From the NCBI GenBank assembly GCA_964371785.1, contig CAYJOL010000003.1, forward strand, positions 124,001-188,000: DNA of 64,000 nucleotides. The letters run 5' to 3'. Numbering within the stretch: the first letter of the stretch is position 1; each line of letters starts with the position of its first letter. Shown piece after piece: positions 44,796-53,302 of the stretch. The notes beneath the pieces are model-generated. The model searched no databases and was not told the origin of the DNA. It was given only the letters and a program-made list of their open reading frames with translations. Source of the DNA: CAVQCT01 sp964371785. Its GTDB lineage: Bacteria; Zixibacteria; MSB-5A5; GN15; FEB-12. The translations under genes and the position numbers were made by a program.

Positions 44796-46157
44796 TCACT
44801 CCTTGACGGCTATAATCAGGTCTGTCGGTCCCGGAAGGGGAATCCGACGGACCTGAGCAAAGCCGGTTTTTTTTAGCCAATTCGCATACTCGGTCTCGCT
44901 GTATGACGCTCCGTGCTCGGTGCCCACGAGCATATTGATTGAAAAAAGCGCCGCGGATACCGGTCCTGTCTTATCGTCGTTAAGAATGAAATCCTGGATA
45001 ACTATCTGCCCGTGAGCGGCAAGCGCCCGATGGATCTTTCCGAAGAGGTTCAGGTTCTCCTGTTCACTGAACATATGGCAGATCGCCGAAACAAAAATCA
45101 TGTCATAATCTTTGCCGAGATCATCAGTTCGCATATCTCCCTGAACGAACTGAATCCGGTTTTGAAGTCCGGCTTCCTTTATGTGTTCCTGCGCGATCGG
45201 CACCACACCGGGCAGGTCGAAGATGAACCCCTGAAGATCCGGATTGGCCTGTGCGAAGGCTATTGAGTAGGCTCCCGAGCCGCCACCTACGTCGAGCATC
45301 TTTTTCATTCCTGTTGTCTTGACGGTTCCGGCCACTTGTTTAGCGCGGGCTCGCGCGTTGGTATGCATGGCTGCGATAAACGCTTTGGTCCATTCGTCTG
45401 GTCGGGTGGACATTTCGGTGTAGGAAACCGACATTCCTTTTCGGACGCAGTCGGTAAGAGTCGACCACCTGTTCCAGAGATTAACCGTATGCATCAGTCC
45501 CAGTCGGGAATCGTATCGTCCGCCCTCGGTCAGGTACCGGTCAGCCGTCGGGGAGTTGTAGAACTGCGTCCCCTTCTTTTCCAGCATACCCAGTGAGGCA
45601 ACCGCGTTAAGCAACATTTCAGTGGCGCGAATGTCGGTGCCGAGCCGCGAAGCTACTTCGGAAGCAGTGGCGCCATCCTTGACTGCCGAAAAAAGGTCGA
45701 GTTCGACAGCGGTCAAGAGAACTCGGCTGGCGCGGAAGCCGCCGATAAGTTCCATCAAATCATCCGGAATGACGCCGGATTCATCGCGGGCCTTCATACC
45801 GGCCAACATCTTAGCTTTATTCATCTCGATTTCGGCCCGGAGCGCTTTCTGGTCGGTGTTGACCAATCGGCGGACGGGGCGGCCGTTCTTGAAGTGTTCC
45901 GAGACAATTTCAGCGACATCTTCCGGGGTGATGCCGGAATACCAGATTCCTTCGGGATAAACTACCATGTTGGGTCCCCGCTCGCACAGGCCGATTGAGC
46001 CGCTCGTTGTGATCTGGACCTCGCCCACCAGCCCCTGAGCCGCAACTTCCGCACGGAGCTGTTCGATTATTCGGACCGAACCTCGGGCGGAACAACAGGG
46101 CAAACCCTCGGGTTTCTTCTGGTCACAAACGTAAACATGGTATTTGAAGGCTTCCAT
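44796..46157 (-). CDS. Fusion of a thioredoxin-like [2Fe-2S] ferredoxin domain to a SAM-dependent O-methyltransferase
   Basis: ATG 46157 is used because AAGGAG lies seven bases upstream; the frame is open to 46205. Residues 1-98 form a Shethna-type thioredoxin-fold ferredoxin (HVYVCDQKKPEGLPCCSARG, GLCERGPNMVVYPEGIWY). Its cysteines are 11, 21, 22 and 58. The position expected to hold the third ligand reads Ser (TTSGSIGLC), so cluster binding is uncertain. After a linker, a winged-helix dimerisation domain (about 125-200) and a Rossmann methyltransferase follow, with MLDVGGGSGAYS near 290 and FVSAICHMFSEQEN. This layout resembles acetylserotonin-type O-methyltransferases. The substrate is unknown. 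It is convergent with the S46 peptidase and divergent from the MFS transporter. Confidence 0.85.
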   Translation of the reverse strand: MEAFKYHVYVCDQKKPEGLPCCSARGSVRIIEQLRAEVAAQGLVGEVQITTSGSIGLCERGPNMVVYPEGIWYSGITPEDVAEIVSEHFKNGRPVRRLVNTDQKALRAEIEMNKAKMLAGMKARDESGVIPDDLMELIGGFRASRVLLTAVELDLFSAVKDGATASEVASRLGTDIRATEMLLNAVASLGMLEKKGTQFYNSPTADRYLTEGGRYDSRLGLMHTVNLWNRWSTLTDCVRKGMSVSYTEMSTRPDEWTKAFIAAMHTNARARAKQVAGTVKTTGMKKMLDVGGGSGAYSIAFAQANPDLQGFIFDLPGVVPIAQEHIKEAGLQNRIQFVQGDMRTDDLGKDYDMIFVSAICHMFSEQENLNLFGKIHRALAAHGQIVIQDFILNDDKTGPVSAALFSINMLVGTEHGASYSETEYANWLKKTGFAQVRRIPLPGPTDLIIAVKE

Positions 46158-46423
46158 CTGAATCTCCTTTTCAAACAATCGATGTCGACACAGCGCAAGT
46201 GACATCCGGGTGACAATGGATCGTAAAATCTATATAATCATAACCGACTTTCCCAGCTTTTTGTTGCCGGCATCAGGCGGCGGGACGGATAGCCGATAGA
46301 TTACCAGAAGGATGCCTGAATTGTTTGAAGTCTTGACACTCAGGGACAGAACAATTTTCTTCCCTCGTTGCGGAAGTCAGCACAATTATATGTTCAGGTG
46401 ACGACAAGCGCGAATTGACAAGT

Positions 46424-47854
46424 ATGAACCGGATGAATTCAACAGAGTACGAAACTGATCGCCAGGCATATGAATCCGCCCGAACGTGGCTACCCACCAT
46501 TTCGGTCGAGGGTGCGTTTGCCAATGTGTTTATCGTGATTACCGGCGGCGCGTTCCTCACCGGCATCGCGCTGTTTCTGGGTGCCAACGATTTCGAAATC
46601 GGGCTGCTCGGGGCGATTCCGTTCATGGCCCAGCTTGCGCAGCTGTTTTCGGCCTACCTGGCGGGCCAGGCGGGAAGCCGCAAGACGTATTCAATCTGGA
46701 GCGCGGTGTTCGGCCGACAGATCTGGTGGCTGGCCCTTCCGGTGCTTTATCTGACCAGCGACTGGCGGCTGGAGGCATTCTTTGCCATCCTGATCTTCTC
46801 AAATGTGGCTATTATGACTGCCGCGCCGGTCTGGTTGTCCTGGATGGCCGATATTGTCCCCGATCGGATTCGCGCCCGGTATTTTGGCTACCGGAGTGCC
46901 GGAATAGCGTTCTCGACAATTTCAGCCACTGTGGCGGGAGGTATCATTCTGGACAAATTTCGCGCGGCCGGGCAGGAGGCTACCGGGTTCGCAGTCATTC
47001 TGGCGTTTGCCTGTCTGTTTGCTCTGGCCGCGGTACTTCTGTTACGGAGAGTGCCGGACCGGCCAAACGAAGAAGGCGACGAAGATGTAATCCGTTGGGA
47101 AAACGTGTTCGAACCGCTCAAAGATGTCAATTTCCGCCGCCTGCTGAAAGTTTTCTTTGTTTGGAATGTGGCTGTCGGCATCGCCGCAATCTTCTTTGCC
47201 GCCCATATGATCACCAATCTAAAGATGTCGTTCACCCTGATATCGCTGTACTCCAGCGTTCCAGCCATAATCGCCATACTGCTGAACAGACCCTGGGGAG
47301 TTGTAATCGACCGGTTTGGTTCCCGGCCGGTTATTGTCATCTGTGCTATTGGAATTGCCATGATTCCGCTTATCTGGTGGCTTCCCCGCCCGGATTTTCT
47401 TTGGATTCTCGGCTTTGAGGCAATCTACTCAGGGGCTCTCTGGACGGGCTTCAACCTGGCGGCTTTCAATATTCCTATTTCCAACAGCCCAAAAAACAAA
47501 CGGACCTCGTATCTGGCGATGTTCGCGGTGATCACCGGAATCGGGTTCTTCGCCGCTTCTATTGTGGGTGGCTATCTCGCTGAGTCGTTCGGTTTCTTCC
47601 ACTGGCAGTTGGGCAAGCAAACGATCCTGAATTATCATCTGCTATTCGGCGTATCTGCTCTGCTGAGGTTATTGGCCGGACTTTTGTTTCTCAGTTTTCA
47701 TGAGCCGAAAGAAAAGGCGATTCCGATCATGGTGCAGTTCATGGGGTACTCGTTACTTAAACGGCTGTCGGTGGGGCGGCAGATTTTCCCCCGGGGTGTC
47801 CGGATGATCGGCGAATTCGTGCACCAGTCACGCCGCGACTTCCACTGGAAATAA
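46424..47854 (+). CDS. Major facilitator superfamily transporter
   Basis: This 476-residue inner-membrane protein has about twelve hydrophobic segments. The N-half carries GANDFEIGLLGAIPFMAQLAQLFSA (position about 45-70) and the MFS loop AGQAGSRKTYSIWSAVFGRQ. WMADIVPDRIRARYFGYRSA matches the loop seen in exporter-type members of the family. The substrate is unknown. ATG 46424 is taken; ATG 46433 and TTG 46415 are alternatives and none has a clear ribosome site. It diverges from the ferredoxin-methyltransferase gene across 266 bases, so the two could be co-regulated and handle the same small molecule. Confidence 0.87.
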   Translation: MNRMNSTEYETDRQAYESARTWLPTISVEGAFANVFIVITGGAFLTGIALFLGANDFEIGLLGAIPFMAQLAQLFSAYLAGQAGSRKTYSIWSAVFGRQIWWLALPVLYLTSDWRLEAFFAILIFSNVAIMTAAPVWLSWMADIVPDRIRARYFGYRSAGIAFSTISATVAGGIILDKFRAAGQEATGFAVILAFACLFALAAVLLLRRVPDRPNEEGDEDVIRWENVFEPLKDVNFRRLLKVFFVWNVAVGIAAIFFAAHMITNLKMSFTLISLYSSVPAIIAILLNRPWGVVIDRFGSRPVIVICAIGIAMIPLIWWLPRPDFLWILGFEAIYSGALWTGFNLAAFNIPISNSPKNKRTSYLAMFAVITGIGFFAASIVGGYLAESFGFFHWQLGKQTILNYHLLFGVSALLRLLAGLLFLSFHEPKEKAIPIMVQFMGYSLLKRLSVGRQIFPRGVRMIGEFVHQSRRDFHWK

Positions 47855-47961
47855 ACTATCAGCCTATCCATTTTTCTTGCCAATCAGATTGTCCTGAGCT
47901 ACCATAGCCGAATCACCGGACGGACAGGTCCGGCAGGCAATTGAAAACATCCGGAGTCAAG

Positions 47962-48495
47962 ATGGAAGCGTATGTCAGCTGGGTGATGAACAACCCGCTC
48001 TTTTCCGCGGCGGTTCAGTTTGGTGTTCTTGGCACGCTGGGCGAAATTGTTTCGGTCAGTCTGAAAAGGAAGAAGTTCGCCCTGCCCGGCACAGTTGTAC
48101 AGACATTACTTAAGGTTCTTGCCTGGGCGCTGCTTGGAATCATCATCAAGTACGGGTTCGCGGGAATGAAGGGATTCACACGGGCGTTGCTGGACCATCG
48201 GATGCTTCCGGCGTTTATGTCATCGGGAATCGGCTGGGCCTTTGCAGTCTCGGTGCTGACAAATCTTTTGTTCGGCCCCCAGATGATGTTCTTCCACCGG
48301 CTTGAAGACAATCTCATTCTCTGGCAGAGAAACTTCGCAGGTCTGCACACCGCCTGGTGGACGTTGCTGTGGTTCTGGATTCCGGCGCACACGCTTACTT
48401 TTTCGCTGGCGACCGAGTACCAGATCGGACTGGCGGCACTATGGTCGATTGTGCTGGGATTGATACTGGGATTGTCGAAGCAAGTTAGAAACTAA
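47962..48495 (+). CDS. Mpv17/PMP22-like membrane protein
   Basis: The 177-residue product has about four hydrophobic segments. YVSWVMNNPLFSAAVQFGVLG at the start, ALLDHRMLPAF in the middle and WFWIPAHTLTFSLATEYQIG followed by LAALWSIVL near the end correspond by eye to the conserved blocks of the Mpv17/PMP22 family. That family is best known from mitochondrial and peroxisomal membranes. The role in bacteria is unknown. ATG 47962 has GGAG six bases upstream; TTG 47941 would add seven residues. It converges on the GNAT gene with only three bases between stops. Confidence 0.62.
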   Translation: MEAYVSWVMNNPLFSAAVQFGVLGTLGEIVSVSLKRKKFALPGTVVQTLLKVLAWALLGIIIKYGFAGMKGFTRALLDHRMLPAFMSSGIGWAFAVSVLTNLLFGPQMMFFHRLEDNLILWQRNFAGLHTAWWTLLWFWIPAHTLTFSLATEYQIGLAALWSIVLGLILGLSKQVRN

Positions 48496-48498
48496 CCG

Positions 48499-48924
48499 CT
48501 ATTCTTCGGGCTCCGGTGCCCCATGGTCTCGGAGCGCCATACATCCGAAATCTTCATAGCCGAATTTACGATACAGATCATGAGCATCGCGGGTCGCCAG
48601 CAGGTTCAGGCCGACGTGAGTGGACGGATGTTCAAGCGCGCAACTGACGATCCATTCGCCCAGACCTTTACCGCGGTAGGCCGGGTCGATGAAGACGTCG
48701 GCGAGCCAGGCGAAGGTGGCTTTGTCGGAGACGACCCGGGCGAAACCTATCTGCTTGCTCTTGTCAAACATGGAGAGAAAAACCGAATTGCGGATGGATG
48801 CCTCGACAATTTCCCGTGGACGATTTTCGGCCCAATAGGTGGTCTGAAGCGAGGCTGTAACAAAGTCCAGGTCGACCATGTAGTCTTCGTCGGTCACCCA
48901 GTAGTCGTCTTTTTCCCACTTCAT
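48499..48924 (-). CDS. GNAT-family N-acetyltransferase
   Basis: The 141-residue acetyl-CoA-dependent acetyltransferase has the GNAT core: QIGFARVVSD, then WLADVFIDPAYRGKGLGEWIVSCAL holding the acetyl-CoA loop (RGKGLG), and the C-terminal LATRDAHDLYRKFGYEDF. It resembles the small YjdF/YkkB-type proteins with an unknown amine substrate. ATG 48924 is preferred to the far upstream 49077 because AGGAG lies eight bases before it, and the extra 51 residues look unrelated. Confidence 0.9.
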   Translation of the reverse strand: MKWEKDDYWVTDEDYMVDLDFVTASLQTTYWAENRPREIVEASIRNSVFLSMFDKSKQIGFARVVSDKATFAWLADVFIDPAYRGKGLGEWIVSCALEHPSTHVGLNLLATRDAHDLYRKFGYEDFGCMALRDHGAPEPEE

Positions 48925-49130
48925 CGGTGTGCTCCTGGCAGTTTTTTGCGCATGTCCGAAGAATATGGCACACTGCCGGGAACGTGTCAACAAGTAAGGT
49001 GAGGGGTAGGTCAGCGCCTCTCGTGACGGTGTGAGACAGATAGCGCGGTTGCTGGAATGACTGATACCGGCGGTCACGTTTCCCCGGCAATCGTGAAGCG
49101 AACCAACCTCTATAGCAATCCTCAGCTTTC

Positions 49131-50111
49131 CTATTTCTCGGTCAGGATCACCGATATCGGATAGTGGTCGCTGAATCCATCACCTTTGAATCCTTTGATC
49201 GACGGTCGTCCGAACCGTTTCGGGGCGGCATTGGTCTTGCTGGTTCTCATCTCGGGAAATGCTTCGATGCTGGTTGAATACGAGCCATCCGGGTTCTCCG
49301 CGAGCGCGAATCCACTTTTCGCCGACAGGATGCCGTCTGAAACCATGAACTGGTCCAGAATATTGATTTCCCCACCATAATAGTGAGTGCCGACTCCCTT
49401 GGCCAGCAGCGGCCACATGAGATTGTAAAGCACCGGATTCTTTGCCCGTTTCAGTTTGTCGGCGACATTGGTACCCAGAGCATAATCCATGATCGATCTA
49501 TTATAGGGGTTGTCGTTGAAATCACCCATCACCAATACGGCTGCATCCTTGTGCTGGATATCCATTATTCGCTCATTCCAATAGGCAAGTGTTTCTCCAG
49601 CGAGAATCCGATACGGTTCCGATTCCAGCGTGCCAGCCGATCGCGAAGGCCAATGATTTCCGATGGCTATGAGCAGTGTACCCGCCTTGGTCTTGAAATT
49701 CACCTGGTACAGGTCCCTGGTCGCAGTTCGTTTCAGGATCACGTGGAAAAAATCCTCGTGGGCCGTGAAGAGCTTCGCGTCGTAGATAAATCCTACATCT
49801 ATACCGCGCTGGTCACTTGTATCATGATGCTTCACTTTGTAATTTCGCCCGGGGAGTTTGACACTGGAGACCAGCATTTCCATAACCGGCTTGTTCTCGA
49901 CCTCGCAGACGCCCAGTAAATCAGGGCCGCGACCGCTATTCATCTGTGTTATGATAGAGGTCAGTTGACGGGTCTTCTTTTCCAGAATGGATTTAGTCCA
50001 CCCCTTCAATTCGGACGCTAACTCCTTTTGTAGCCAGTCCGGCCGATCTGCAGAATTCTGGGTATCGAATAGATTTTCCAGATTCCACCATGCGATGAAA
50101 TACTCAGTCAT
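49131..50111 (-). CDS. Endonuclease/exonuclease/phosphatase-fold protein
   Basis: The 326-residue protein has the DNase I-like fold. WWNLENLFDTQNSADRPDW opens with the metal-binding Asn-Glu region. LLGVCEVENKPV holds the conserved Glu. IGNHWPSRSAG has the catalytic His, VMGDFNDNPYNRSI the Asp-Phe-Asn motif, and FSDHYPISVIL the final Asp-His pair. All key residues are present, so it should be an active metal-dependent hydrolase on DNA, phosphoinositide-like or nucleotide substrates. It lacks a signal peptide. AAAGGAG precedes the ATG. Confidence 0.9.
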   Translation of the reverse strand: MTEYFIAWWNLENLFDTQNSADRPDWLQKELASELKGWTKSILEKKTRQLTSIITQMNSGRGPDLLGVCEVENKPVMEMLVSSVKLPGRNYKVKHHDTSDQRGIDVGFIYDAKLFTAHEDFFHVILKRTATRDLYQVNFKTKAGTLLIAIGNHWPSRSAGTLESEPYRILAGETLAYWNERIMDIQHKDAAVLVMGDFNDNPYNRSIMDYALGTNVADKLKRAKNPVLYNLMWPLLAKGVGTHYYGGEINILDQFMVSDGILSAKSGFALAENPDGSYSTSIEAFPEMRTSKTNAAPKRFGRPSIKGFKGDGFSDHYPISVILTEK

Positions 50112-50374
50112 GGCTTGACTCCTTTGACAAGATGACCAGCGGGTACACCCCGGATTGTCTGAATCGTCGGCAACCTCAAGCGGTGCAATCTGGACAGGGC
50201 GCCTGTGTCAGACGTTGCCGATTGATATTGCAGGCCGACATCCGGATCCGGGCATTTACTTCAGGAAAGATTCCGTGCACACCCCAAGATGACGAATCAT
50301 GAATCCCCCAGTGATGTGATGAAGATATTGAAGGGAATGGAAGGGAGCAACTCAAATTTGTAGGCCGTTGTCGC

Positions 50375-50542
50375 TTAACCTGTGTACCGCTGGCCGAATA
50401 GTCTGCCGTAGTAGAGTCCGGCACCGGTGCCGATGGTGCTGATAATAAAGGCGCTTATGAATCCGATATGCATTCCCAGCCACCAGCCTATCCAACCTCC
50501 GGCTGACGCACCGATAAATCCAAACATTCTGGCAGAAAACAT
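50375..50542 (-). CDS. Small glycine-rich membrane protein
   Basis: The 55-residue protein starts at ATG 50542 with GAGAGG upstream. It consists of one or two glycine-zipper hydrophobic stretches (FIGASAGGWIGWWLGMHIGF and FIISTIGTGAGLYYGRLFG) and a short charged tail. Similar short proteins of unknown function occur widely in bacteria. The 263 bases between it and the nuclease-family gene hold no convincing feature. Confidence 0.65.
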   Translation of the reverse strand: MFSARMFGFIGASAGGWIGWWLGMHIGFISAFIISTIGTGAGLYYGRLFGQRYTG

Positions 50543-50705
50543 AGCCGAATCCTCTCGGAGGAGATGGTCTCGCTCTCGCAATAGTGGATTAAGTTAATGC
50601 TCTATGCCATTATTCGGCACAATCTCGGCTGGACTTGATCGGGGACGCAAACTTCAAGCCGGACAAGTTATTTCCGGTGAATGAAAATAAGCCACGGGAA
50701 TGATT

Positions 50706-51185
50706 TTACCACTTTTGGGCCGCCCGAAGCTTGTCAATTTGCCCGACGTGATTTTCGCCATGATCAGCGTAAATCTTCAGCAAATCTTCCAGTGACACCT
50801 CACCGATCTCCGGATGGTGCGCCGTGCGCTTCCACGCGGTATCCGGCAGACTCTCGAGGAAATTTGTCCACCGGGGGTGCAGACCCTTGAGTATATTCAT
50901 CGAAGCGGCAAGTGGGTCGTGCGCGGCGTCGTGCTGGCGCGCCCATTCATCCTGGTCATACGGTTTCAGCGTGGGATGGTCCTCAGTTACGATCAGGCGC
51001 ATCCGGATGTAGGCATTCATATGGGAGTCGGCCAGATGATGCACCACCTGGCGCACTGTCCACCCGCCCTCGCGATAAGGTGTGTCAAGTTGGCTGTCGG
51101 ACAGCCCTTTGACCGAGGATTCAATCTGACCGGGGAGGACACGTATTTTGTTGATAAGATCGCGGTAGAGTGGATGTGAGCTCAT
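50706..51185 (-). CDS. DinB/YfiT-family putative metal-dependent hydrolase or thiol transferase
   Basis: The 159-residue four-helix-bundle protein has the DinB metal triad: His in VRQVVHHLADSHMNAYIRMR (positions about 46-50) and His in YADHGENHVGQI near the end. GQIESSVKGLSDSQLDTPYREGGWTVRQVVHH is the form seen in the YfiT/BstA bacillithiol-transferase-like branch (about residues 19-50). It may join a low-molecular-weight thiol to electrophiles. AGGAGG is nine bases before the ATG. It is followed on the same strand by no operon partner. Confidence 0.88.
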   Translation of the reverse strand: MSSHPLYRDLINKIRVLPGQIESSVKGLSDSQLDTPYREGGWTVRQVVHHLADSHMNAYIRMRLIVTEDHPTLKPYDQDEWARQHDAAHDPLAASMNILKGLHPRWTNFLESLPDTAWKRTAHHPEIGEVSLEDLLKIYADHGENHVGQIDKLRAAQKW

Positions 51186-51315
51186 TGACCAAGACCTCCT
51201 GAATATGCTGGTTTCATCGACAAATAGCCTGTGCCGACAGAAGCGGAAGCGACCGGAGAATAGGGAAGATGGCCGGTGCCAGTTGTTCTGTCAATGGGCT
51301 GATTTTAGGGCCGTA

Positions 51316-51732
51316 TCACTTTCGATGCCGGAGCTCCCAGGCATCGTTCAGTATTTTCCGATGGTCAAATGCGATCTGCTGGTTGCGCCAGTCCTGGACC
51401 AGCTCGACCATCGCGGCGTCGGAGCCGGCTCGCATTTTTGATATTTCGGCGTCGGCCAGAAACGCCACCGTCACGGTGTGACGCCGAGGGTCCCGTCCGG
51501 GATCGGAATATATGCCGATAAACCGCAGGTTGACCACATCAAGTCCCGTCTCTTCCTTGGTTTCCCGGACACAAGCCTGCTCGACTGTCTCCCCGATTTC
51601 TACAAAACCGCCCGGAAGGGCATATTCTCCCTTAAATGGTACGTTGGCCCGCCTGATTAGTACAGCGGAATCACCTGTGAATATTACACAATCAACTGTT
51701 AAGGAAGGTCCTCGGGGTATGAAATCGTCCAT
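51316..51732 (-). CDS. Nudix hydrolase
   Basis: The 138-residue enzyme carries a complete Nudix box (GGFVEIGETVEQACVRE followed by TKEETGLDV) at about 39-65, including the metal-binding REtkEE core. It should hydrolyse a nucleoside diphosphate linked to another moiety. The layout (VDCVIFTGDSAVLIRRAN, then FIGIYSDPGRDPRRHTVTV) is that of the ADP-ribose pyrophosphatase-like group, so a role in NAD/ADP-ribose turnover is plausible. It stands just downstream of kmo on the same strand. GAGGAG is six bases before ATG 51732, which is preferred to GTG 51738. Confidence 0.9.
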   Translation of the reverse strand: MDDFIPRGPSLTVDCVIFTGDSAVLIRRANVPFKGEYALPGGFVEIGETVEQACVRETKEETGLDVVNLRFIGIYSDPGRDPRRHTVTVAFLADAEISKMRAGSDAAMVELVQDWRNQQIAFDHRKILNDAWELRHRK

Positions 51733-51765
51733 CGACACTCCTCTTCGATATGATTTGCGCGGATG

Positions 51766-53118
51766 TTAAGCCAGAAGTCCTGAAACGATACCTTTGAGAT
51801 TGTCATCGCGCTCGAGTTCGGCAGGCGTATGGTCGGTTACCAGCCGGTCGAGGATTTTCTTCTGCTCCCGGGTGCGCCGGATCACTTCCGACAAGGGAAT
51901 GTGGCTGAAGGCGATCATGGCATACTGGGGCATCCATCGATCCGGCAGTAAATCCCATATCCTTCGCTCAAGCGTCCATTTCCGTTCGTAGTTCGGGTCG
52001 GGGCTTTTGCCCAGTTCAGCGAAATTCTCCAGGGACATTTCGGACATGGCGTCGGTGTCAGGTTTGCGGACGCGGCTGAATTCCGCGAACACCTGTTCGA
52101 AATTATCGCCGTGCTTTTGCATGAGCCGGTCGAATACCGTGCAGTCCTCGAAGCCTATGTTCATGCCCATGGCAAAGAATGGTACGATGGAGTGACAAGA
52201 ATCACCAACCAGCAGCACTTTGTCTTTGTAGTGCCAGGGCGAACAGCCGACGGAGAATATGTTCGATGTCTCGCTGCTGGAATAATCTTCGACCAGCGTA
52301 GGCATGTGTGCAAAAGCTCTGGGGAAGAACTCCTTGAAGAACGCGACAAAGTCTCTTTCATTTGAAAGCGATGCAAACGAATACTTACCCTTCAACGGCA
52401 AAAAGAGCGTACAGGTAAAAGCGCCATCGACTCTGGGCAATGCCAGCATCATCATATTTGGTCTCGGCCAGATATGAACATAATTATGTTCAAGCGCCCA
52501 ATCGCCGTTAGGCAGTGGCGGTATGAGGAGCTCGCGATAGCCATAGGGGTGCGTTTTCAACTCACTTACCGTCTGCCTGCGATCCTCAAGACTGGCGCGG
52601 ACTCCTGAAAAGATGCCGTCGGCGCCAATAATCTGCGGATATCGCCTCACCGTCCGGTTGCCGGTATCGGTATCGAGAAACTCTATATCACCGGTGTCAA
52701 GGTCGATATATCCGGATTCCTTGTTGAAATAGATATCGATCCTTCCGGTGGCTTCAGCCCTGTCCATCAAAAAGCAATTCAGTTCGCGACGATCAATGGT
52801 ATTGATGGAATGTTCAGTTCTGCCATATTGCTGGGTCTTGATCGAACCGTCACGCAAATGAACCATTCTACTATATTTGGGCAAGGTGCGGCTCATTATC
52901 TCCCTGGCCAGTCCGACACCTTCGAGCCCTTTGATTCCCCGCGCCGAAATGGACATGACGATTGACCGGCCGGCCGAGATTTGAGCGTGACGCATGTCGG
53001 GCCGCTTCTCGTAGAGGTCTACGGCATAGCCCCTTCCGGCCAGATAGAGCGAAAGGAGCGTGCCCACCAGACCCGCGCCGACAACGCAGATTCGCTGATT
53101 CGAATTGTCCAATTTCAT
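51766..53118 (-). CDS. kmo: Kynurenine 3-monooxygenase (FAD-dependent aromatic hydroxylase)
   Basis: The enzyme hydroxylates L-kynurenine to 3-hydroxykynurenine with NADPH and O2, on the route from tryptophan to quinolinate and NAD. The FAD motif ICVVGAGLVGTLLSLYLAGR is at about 9-28. GADGIFSGVR is the second dinucleotide contact, and VGDSCHSIVPFFAMGMNIGFEDC the third. The C-terminal part is consistent with the membrane-associated tail of the family. ATG 53118 places the FAD motif near the N-terminus as usual; the frame extends to ATG 53235. No other kynurenine-pathway gene is in the window. The adjacent Nudix gene could be co-transcribed (33 bases apart). Confidence 0.88.
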   Translation of the reverse strand: MKLDNSNQRICVVGAGLVGTLLSLYLAGRGYAVDLYEKRPDMRHAQISAGRSIVMSISARGIKGLEGVGLAREIMSRTLPKYSRMVHLRDGSIKTQQYGRTEHSINTIDRRELNCFLMDRAEATGRIDIYFNKESGYIDLDTGDIEFLDTDTGNRTVRRYPQIIGADGIFSGVRASLEDRRQTVSELKTHPYGYRELLIPPLPNGDWALEHNYVHIWPRPNMMMLALPRVDGAFTCTLFLPLKGKYSFASLSNERDFVAFFKEFFPRAFAHMPTLVEDYSSSETSNIFSVGCSPWHYKDKVLLVGDSCHSIVPFFAMGMNIGFEDCTVFDRLMQKHGDNFEQVFAEFSRVRKPDTDAMSEMSLENFAELGKSPDPNYERKWTLERRIWDLLPDRWMPQYAMIAFSHIPLSEVIRRTREQKKILDRLVTDHTPAELERDDNLKGIVSGLLA

Positions 53119-53302
53119 ACCCGGAGTTTCACAGTTGTTGTTCTTACAGTCGATGTAACTTGACTCAGGAGTGATTGTTCCTGAATAATCGGAATTTGGG
53201 TTGGCCGACTCCAAACGCTCAAACTTGACACTCATACCCCGGTCGATTTCATTAGTCTGACAATATTGATTAGTAGTGAGAATCAGGTAGTTTGGCGATC
53301 AA

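Noticed and set aside
46333..46338. TTGACA ahead of the MFS gene
   Set aside because: No -10-like hexamer follows at 15-19 bases.
50176..50424. Possible small reverse-strand gene in the gap before the small membrane protein
   Set aside because: It has no ribosome site, its composition is unlike protein, and it overlaps the better-supported gene at 50375-50542.
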